From Haloimpatiens massiliensis (GTDB taxonomy: Bacteria; Bacillota; Clostridia; Clostridiales; Clostridiaceae), in the NCBI RefSeq assembly GCF_900184255.1, contig NZ_LT854640.1, forward strand, positions 1,448,156 through 1,512,155: 64,000 bases of DNA, read 5' to 3'. The position numbers and the translations under genes were made by a program. The notes beneath the pieces are model-generated. The model saw only the letters and a list, made by a program, of their open reading frames with translations. It made no database searches and was not told the DNA's origin. The stretch's first letter is position 1. Each line of letters begins with the position of its first letter. Of this stretch, positions 60,266 to 64,000 are shown piece by piece.

Positions 60266-62308
60266 ATGAAGTCAATGGATCTTAATAACATAGAGAGAAA
60301 TCAGCTAGATTATATATTAACTGATGTTTTACCAACTGAATTATCAGAACAATTTACATACATCTATTTTTATGACTTCCTTGTGAGTAAAAACAAGGAA
60401 GTGGATGATATGATTAAAAAAATGATAGAAATGAAGAATAAAAACAAAGTGAAATTGTTTGAAAAAAGTAGTAATTGGGCAACTATGCCTTTGAAATATA
60501 CTATTATGAAACAACTTCATAGTGAAAGAGAGTTAAGCCTGTTACAACCAATGGCAGCAATGCAATTGTTTTTATTTGTGTGCATTTATCATAAAGAATT
60601 GCTAACACTATTAGATAAAAATGCTGTTTTTTCATTACGGTATCATAGAAAAAATAATGAATTATATTATAAAAATAAAAATCGTTCTGTTACCAAATAT
60701 TTTAGTGATTTGAGTAAATATATTGGAAAAGAGGTTATTGAACAAACGGGATTGTTCTTTAGTATTGGTCCATACAAGTCAATAGCTGCATTTACATCGT
60801 CGGAAGAGTGGCTCGTATTAAATAGTAAATATAAGTATTTTATTCGTACAGATTATAAAGCATGTTTTGATAGTATATATACGCATACCTTTAATTGGAT
60901 TATCGGAAAGGATGTGAACGATACAAAAGAATTTAAAAATGGAAGTATATATACTTCTATAGATAGAATCTTGATGAATATTAATGCAAGAACATCAAAT
61001 GGAATAGTTGTTGGTCCTGAGTATTCTAGAATGGTCGCAGAAATGTTATTACAAACTATAGATAGAGATGTATATAGTATGCTTCTAAATCAAAATTTTG
61101 TAGTAGGAGAAAATTATAATGTTTACCGTTATGTTGATGATATATTTATTTTTGCAGAATCTGAAAAGTTAGCAAGTAAAATAGTTGATTTATATGCAGA
61201 AGCTTCTCGTAAATATTTATTACGACTTAATGAAGGAAAATTATATAAAAGTAAGGTTCCATTTGTTTTGGAAGGCTGGCTGAATGACACAAATCTTTTT
61301 ACTAATAGAGCAAGTACGTTGTTATTCTATTCTCATGATGAACAGAAGGCTTTTGTGGAGAATTATCATAAAGAAAATTGTGAAGAAGAGTCTGAGGAAA
61401 TAATTAAACCACATTTATTAAAGAGTATGGTGTTATCAACAAGTAAGAGAACTATAATGAATCAGTTTAATGAGTTGATATGTAAATATGAAGTTAAGGA
61501 TAGGACGATAGTTGCTTATTTCTTGGGAACTTTGTTAAATAAGGTTGGCAGAAATAAGGATAATGTTAATATTTTTAGAGATAGCATTTCTGGAAGTGTT
61601 GTATTTGATTTTTTGGATTTGGCTTTTTATGTTTATTCTTTTTTCCCGAACTATGGAAATACTCAAAAGCTATTATCAATTATTAGTTATGTTCGAGATG
61701 AATATGATATATTTGAAAAAAAAGATAAATTACAAAATTTATTTAATAGATATGTGTTTGTGTTTGATAAAGCTAATTTGAGCGACATAATTAATTTGAT
61801 TTTATTTTGCTGTCAGGCTAAGATTGAAATTCCATATAGACAAGAAAAAAATATTGTTTTAGATTTGCATGAAAAAGATAATCCAATTTTATGGGCTTCA
61901 TACTTAATGTATTCTCAATATAGTAAGCGTTATTACAAGGAAATTAGAGATATTATAGGAAGTACACTTATTGAAAGAATAGAGGCAATAGTTCAAAAAG
62001 ATAGCGTTTACACGTATAGAGAATTTTGGTGGATTATTATATTTAATAAGGCATCATTTCTAACAACAGATGAGCAAAATGCAATTGATTCCACTATTTC
62101 TGTATTAAAAACAGGAACTAGGACAACAGCTGGAGAGATAATGGGGGATTTATTTGTAGATTATTTAAAGAATAGTAATGATCAATTCTTTGAATGGGAT
62201 ATAAATAAAAAGGATTTTCTTAGAAATATTACTTTTAAGACAAGACAAAGAAGTATTTTCAAAAACTATCAAGAAAATTTACATTCCCTTTATTGGAGTA
62301 GTTTATAA
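60266..62308 (+). CDS. drt3b: Reverse transcriptase 2 of a DRT3-like antiphage system
   Basis: 680 aa. Motif A YFIRTDYKACFDSIYTH (Asp196), motif B TSNGIVVGPEYSRMVAEML, motif C VYRYVDDIFIFAE (YVDD 289-292); a helical N-terminal part of about 120 residues and a long C-terminal helical region (about 330-680) without another known domain. This size and position suit Drt3b (UG8). ATG 60266 or 60275 could be the start; the ribosome site is weak (TTGGA), so translation may depend on the structured spacer. Confidence 0.75.
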   Translation: MKSMDLNNIERNQLDYILTDVLPTELSEQFTYIYFYDFLVSKNKEVDDMIKKMIEMKNKNKVKLFEKSSNWATMPLKYTIMKQLHSERELSLLQPMAAMQLFLFVCIYHKELLTLLDKNAVFSLRYHRKNNELYYKNKNRSVTKYFSDLSKYIGKEVIEQTGLFFSIGPYKSIAAFTSSEEWLVLNSKYKYFIRTDYKACFDSIYTHTFNWIIGKDVNDTKEFKNGSIYTSIDRILMNINARTSNGIVVGPEYSRMVAEMLLQTIDRDVYSMLLNQNFVVGENYNVYRYVDDIFIFAESEKLASKIVDLYAEASRKYLLRLNEGKLYKSKVPFVLEGWLNDTNLFTNRASTLLFYSHDEQKAFVENYHKENCEEESEEIIKPHLLKSMVLSTSKRTIMNQFNELICKYEVKDRTIVAYFLGTLLNKVGRNKDNVNIFRDSISGSVVFDFLDLAFYVYSFFPNYGNTQKLLSIISYVRDEYDIFEKKDKLQNLFNRYVFVFDKANLSDIINLILFCCQAKIEIPYRQEKNIVLDLHEKDNPILWASYLMYSQYSKRYYKEIRDIIGSTLIERIEAIVQKDSVYTYREFWWIIIFNKASFLTTDEQNAIDSTISVLKTGTRTTAGEIMGDLFVDYLKNSNDQFFEWDINKKDFLRNITFKTRQRSIFKNYQENLHSLYWSSL

Positions 62309-62731
62309 AAAACTACATTGGTGTTGTTAACGTTAAATATCACTAAAATGTCAATAAAAAATCAAAAAGAGTTGTAGACAAGGTGGAATATATTGTTGGT
62401 AATATTGAGTGGAAATAGAACTTAAAATATTTATTAAACTATATATATTAGCTTTGAAAAAATAAAAGCTTAAAACGTACTAAATTAATTCATCTAGTTT
62501 CTTTGATGCTATATATTTTTATTAAGTAAAGTGGACAAATTGACTTATTCATTTTTATATGTTTTATTATCAACATTCGTTTAAAATAGAGTTTAAATTA
62601 ATTAAATAATATTGTTCTATTTTGTGAAAAATATTATTATAATAAATAAGGTTTCCCACCATAAAACACACCAAAATAAGAAAAGTTTTTGTAAGGCTTG
62701 ATTATAAGCGGATTTCAATAAGAATAAATTT

Positions 62732-62846
62732 ATTGAGTGGGAATAAGATATAAAATAGATATATCAACGGTTTGACATACGTTTTATAATAAAATAGCAA
62801 AAAAATACCTATGATTTTATGTTTAAAAATGTAATTTCATGGGTAT
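62732..62846 (+). repeat. 115-bp direct repeat, copy 2
   Basis: Near-identical to 18438-18554, ending in a terminator hairpin whose two arms changed together. It lies between the second RT gene and an integrase relic. The rest of 62309-62731 is AT-rich without a recognisable gene. Confidence 0.75.
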
Positions 62847-62883
62847 TTTTATACCTAAAATTATTATAAAACAAGGTGTTTTA

Positions 62884-63187
62884 TATGAGAAAAGGTTGTA
62901 TCCTAGAAGAATTTTTAATTCCAGCAGTAAAAGAGCAAGAAGTGATAAAAGAAATCTACACAGATGAAGAATTGCATAATTTACTAGAAAAACCTAAAAA
63001 ACATATTTTACTAGAATTAAGAACATGAACTATTATTTGGACACTTGCCAGTACAGAAATTATGGCAAGAAAACTAAGAGAATTACAAGTTAAAAACGTA
63101 ATTATACCAGAAAATAAAAATTTAAATATAATGTATAATATAAAAAACATAAAAGTAAGAAATACTTACGAAATTTGTAATTTATAG
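62884..63187 (+). pseudogene. Tyrosine-recombinase relic
   Basis: Frame from ATG 62885 (MRKGCILEEFLIPAVKEQEV, IKEIYTDEELHNLLEKPKK) reads like the junction between the core-binding and catalytic domains of a phage-type integrase, then meets TGA where homologues have Trp (LELRT stop TIIWTLASTEIMARKLREL). The conserved RxxR catalytic end is missing. Dead fragment. Confidence 0.65.
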
Positions 63188-63360
63188 GATAGATATTTAT
63201 TATAAAATATAATTAACAATTAGGCTTATATTAAATACAGTTAATGCAAAAGAATGATCATAATAATGGATTATAGGAATCATAGAAAAGAATAAACAAT
63301 GATTATGAAATGTGTAACTGATTGAAAAAGATATAAGCGATATTTCGTATTTATATATAA

Positions 63361-63520
63361 GGCACATTCAAATAAATAACAAGTCAGTATGATAGTCTAT
63401 TTTGAGTCGTCATACTGCGTCAGCAGAACCCACCGATAGTTCTACTAGCGGCGGAACCTCCTTCCTTGTCTGACACAAAATATACCAGCATCTTTGACTT
63501 GTTATTTATTTTCATGTACC
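63361..63520. mobile_element. MITE-like element (160 bp)
   Basis: 26-bp terminal inverted repeats, three mismatches: outer GGCACATTCAAATAAATAAC on the left and the reverse of ATTTATTTTCATGTACC on the right, both ending in the AACAAGTCA segment. Interior is GC-rich without an ORF and has CAGCAGAACCCACC and GCGGCGGAACC. Non-autonomous; parent IS not identified. Confidence 0.7.
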
Positions 63521-63542
63521 TAAAGATGATAGGGGTGATTAT

Positions 63543-64000
63543 ATGATTAAGCGTGCTATTAGGTTAACAAGTGTAGTGCTTTCAATTTTTGTATTTTTGC
63601 TTGCTTTTCAGTCTGTTTCATCTTCACAACAAATGCTGCCATTGGGCACAACAGAGCGATTTGATCTGTTTGTGGGTAAGTCCGAAGATAATGAAGTTCA
63701 TAATGAAGAGCTTATTTCCAATTTGAATAAAATTGTTGATCAAAATGATGCTACATTAGTGAAAGTAAGTATAGACTCCGATAACTATGGGAATAAGAAA
63801 GGCATAATCTGGTTTGGTACAGAAGAACCTGAACATAAAGGAGTTGTTATTGAAAATCAAAAAATAGGATGGTTGGATTCGTCATTAACAGGGCAGTTTA
63901 TTCCGGCATCAGATATTGGTAGTCAACCATTATCTGGCACATATGCTGTGAAAGGTGGAGAGGCTTTTCGAAATGAACTGGATACATGGGCTAAAAAAAA
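63543..64000 (+). CDS. Bacteriocin-associated integral membrane protein, 5' part
   Basis: Starts at ATG 63543 (GGGGTGAT upstream) and runs off the window after 152 codons without a stop. N-terminal span IRLTSVVLSIFVFLLAF, then an extracellular part (ENEVHNEEL-like region, LVKVSIDSDNYGNKKGI, IPASDIGSQPLSGTYAVKGG) as in DUF1430 proteins that accompany bacteriocin ABC exporters. Immediately follows the MITE. The family call is moderate because the membrane core is outside the window. Confidence 0.6.
   Translation, partial: MIKRAIRLTSVVLSIFVFLLAFQSVSSSQQMLPLGTTERFDLFVGKSEDNEVHNEELISNLNKIVDQNDATLVKVSIDSDNYGNKKGIIWFGTEEPEHKGVVIENQKIGWLDSSLTGQFIPASDIGSQPLSGTYAVKGGEAFRNELDTWAKK

Noticed and set aside
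58772..62308. Group II intron or retron
   Set aside because: No maturase (X) or HNH domain, no intron domain V sequence seen, and two different RTs rather than one RT beside an msr-msd region.

Overview
The window is a mosaic from an AT-rich Clostridium-like firmicute. The evidence is strong AGGAGG-type ribosome sites, AT-rich codon use, and IS families and prophage genes typical of clostridia; the species cannot be fixed from the sequence. A foreign integrative and conjugative element (ICE) of about 38 kb, clearly richer in G+C in its conjugation genes, lies between about 20.23 and 58.36 kb.

Left flank (1-20.2 kb). From 1 to 5.7 kb there is a decayed prophage (minor head protein and scaffold relics with stops and frameshifts, plus small genes) broken up by an IS3-family relic, an intact IS701-like element and an IS4-family relic. 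Then follow a MazF/PemK-type toxin, two tandem copies of an unidentified structured small RNA with terminators (6.4-6.64 kb), a complete type I restriction system hsdR-hsdM-hsdS, a DUF3990 toxin-like pair lying between relic copies of the hsdS 3' end, a GmrSD-type (DUF262/DUF1524) restriction protein, an intact IS4 element, a GC-rich scrap with five AGGTGGTC repeats, and a two-gene locus resembling a bacteriocin with its immunity protein.

The ICE. It is inserted in an IS200 tnpA gene, whose halves lie at 19.9-20.23 kb and 58.36-58.48 kb. Both ends share TATG at the crossover and an inverted TATTAGGAAAAC. The left end carries a large serine recombinase. Nearly all other ICE genes run leftward from parB near the right end: DUF7768, ardA, pcfB, VirD4 coupling protein, Maff2 pilin-like, VirB6-like, SpoVG-like, PrgI, VirB4, an NlpC/P60 hydrolase, small DUFs, mobC and relaxase. 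At least 19 copies of a 25-bp palindrome sit mainly next to stop codons along this module, and some are inside reading frames. Cargo between recombinase and relaxase includes ANT(6) aminoglycoside adenylyltransferase, a PHP phosphatase, an MFS transporter with an AraC regulator, DUF523, a nitroreductase, TetR and relics, with an IS110 element. A SIR2-HerA antiphage pair and an IS30 element separate mobC from the relaxase. The ICE sigma factor gene is split by an IS3-family element.

Right flank (58.4-64 kb). Beyond the IS200 3' half is a pair of reverse transcriptases (444 and 680 aa, both with YVDD) separated by a 159-bp hairpin-rich spacer. This layout matches the DRT3 antiphage system with its non-coding RNA. 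Next come the second copy of a roughly 115-bp direct repeat (first copy at 18.44 kb), a tyrosine-recombinase relic, a 160-bp MITE, and the 5' end of a bacteriocin-associated membrane protein gene that runs off the window.

Taken together the window is a defence and mobility hotspot: type I and type IV-like restriction, two toxin-like loci and DRT3 flank an ICE that itself carries SIR2-HerA and the anti-restriction protein ArdA.
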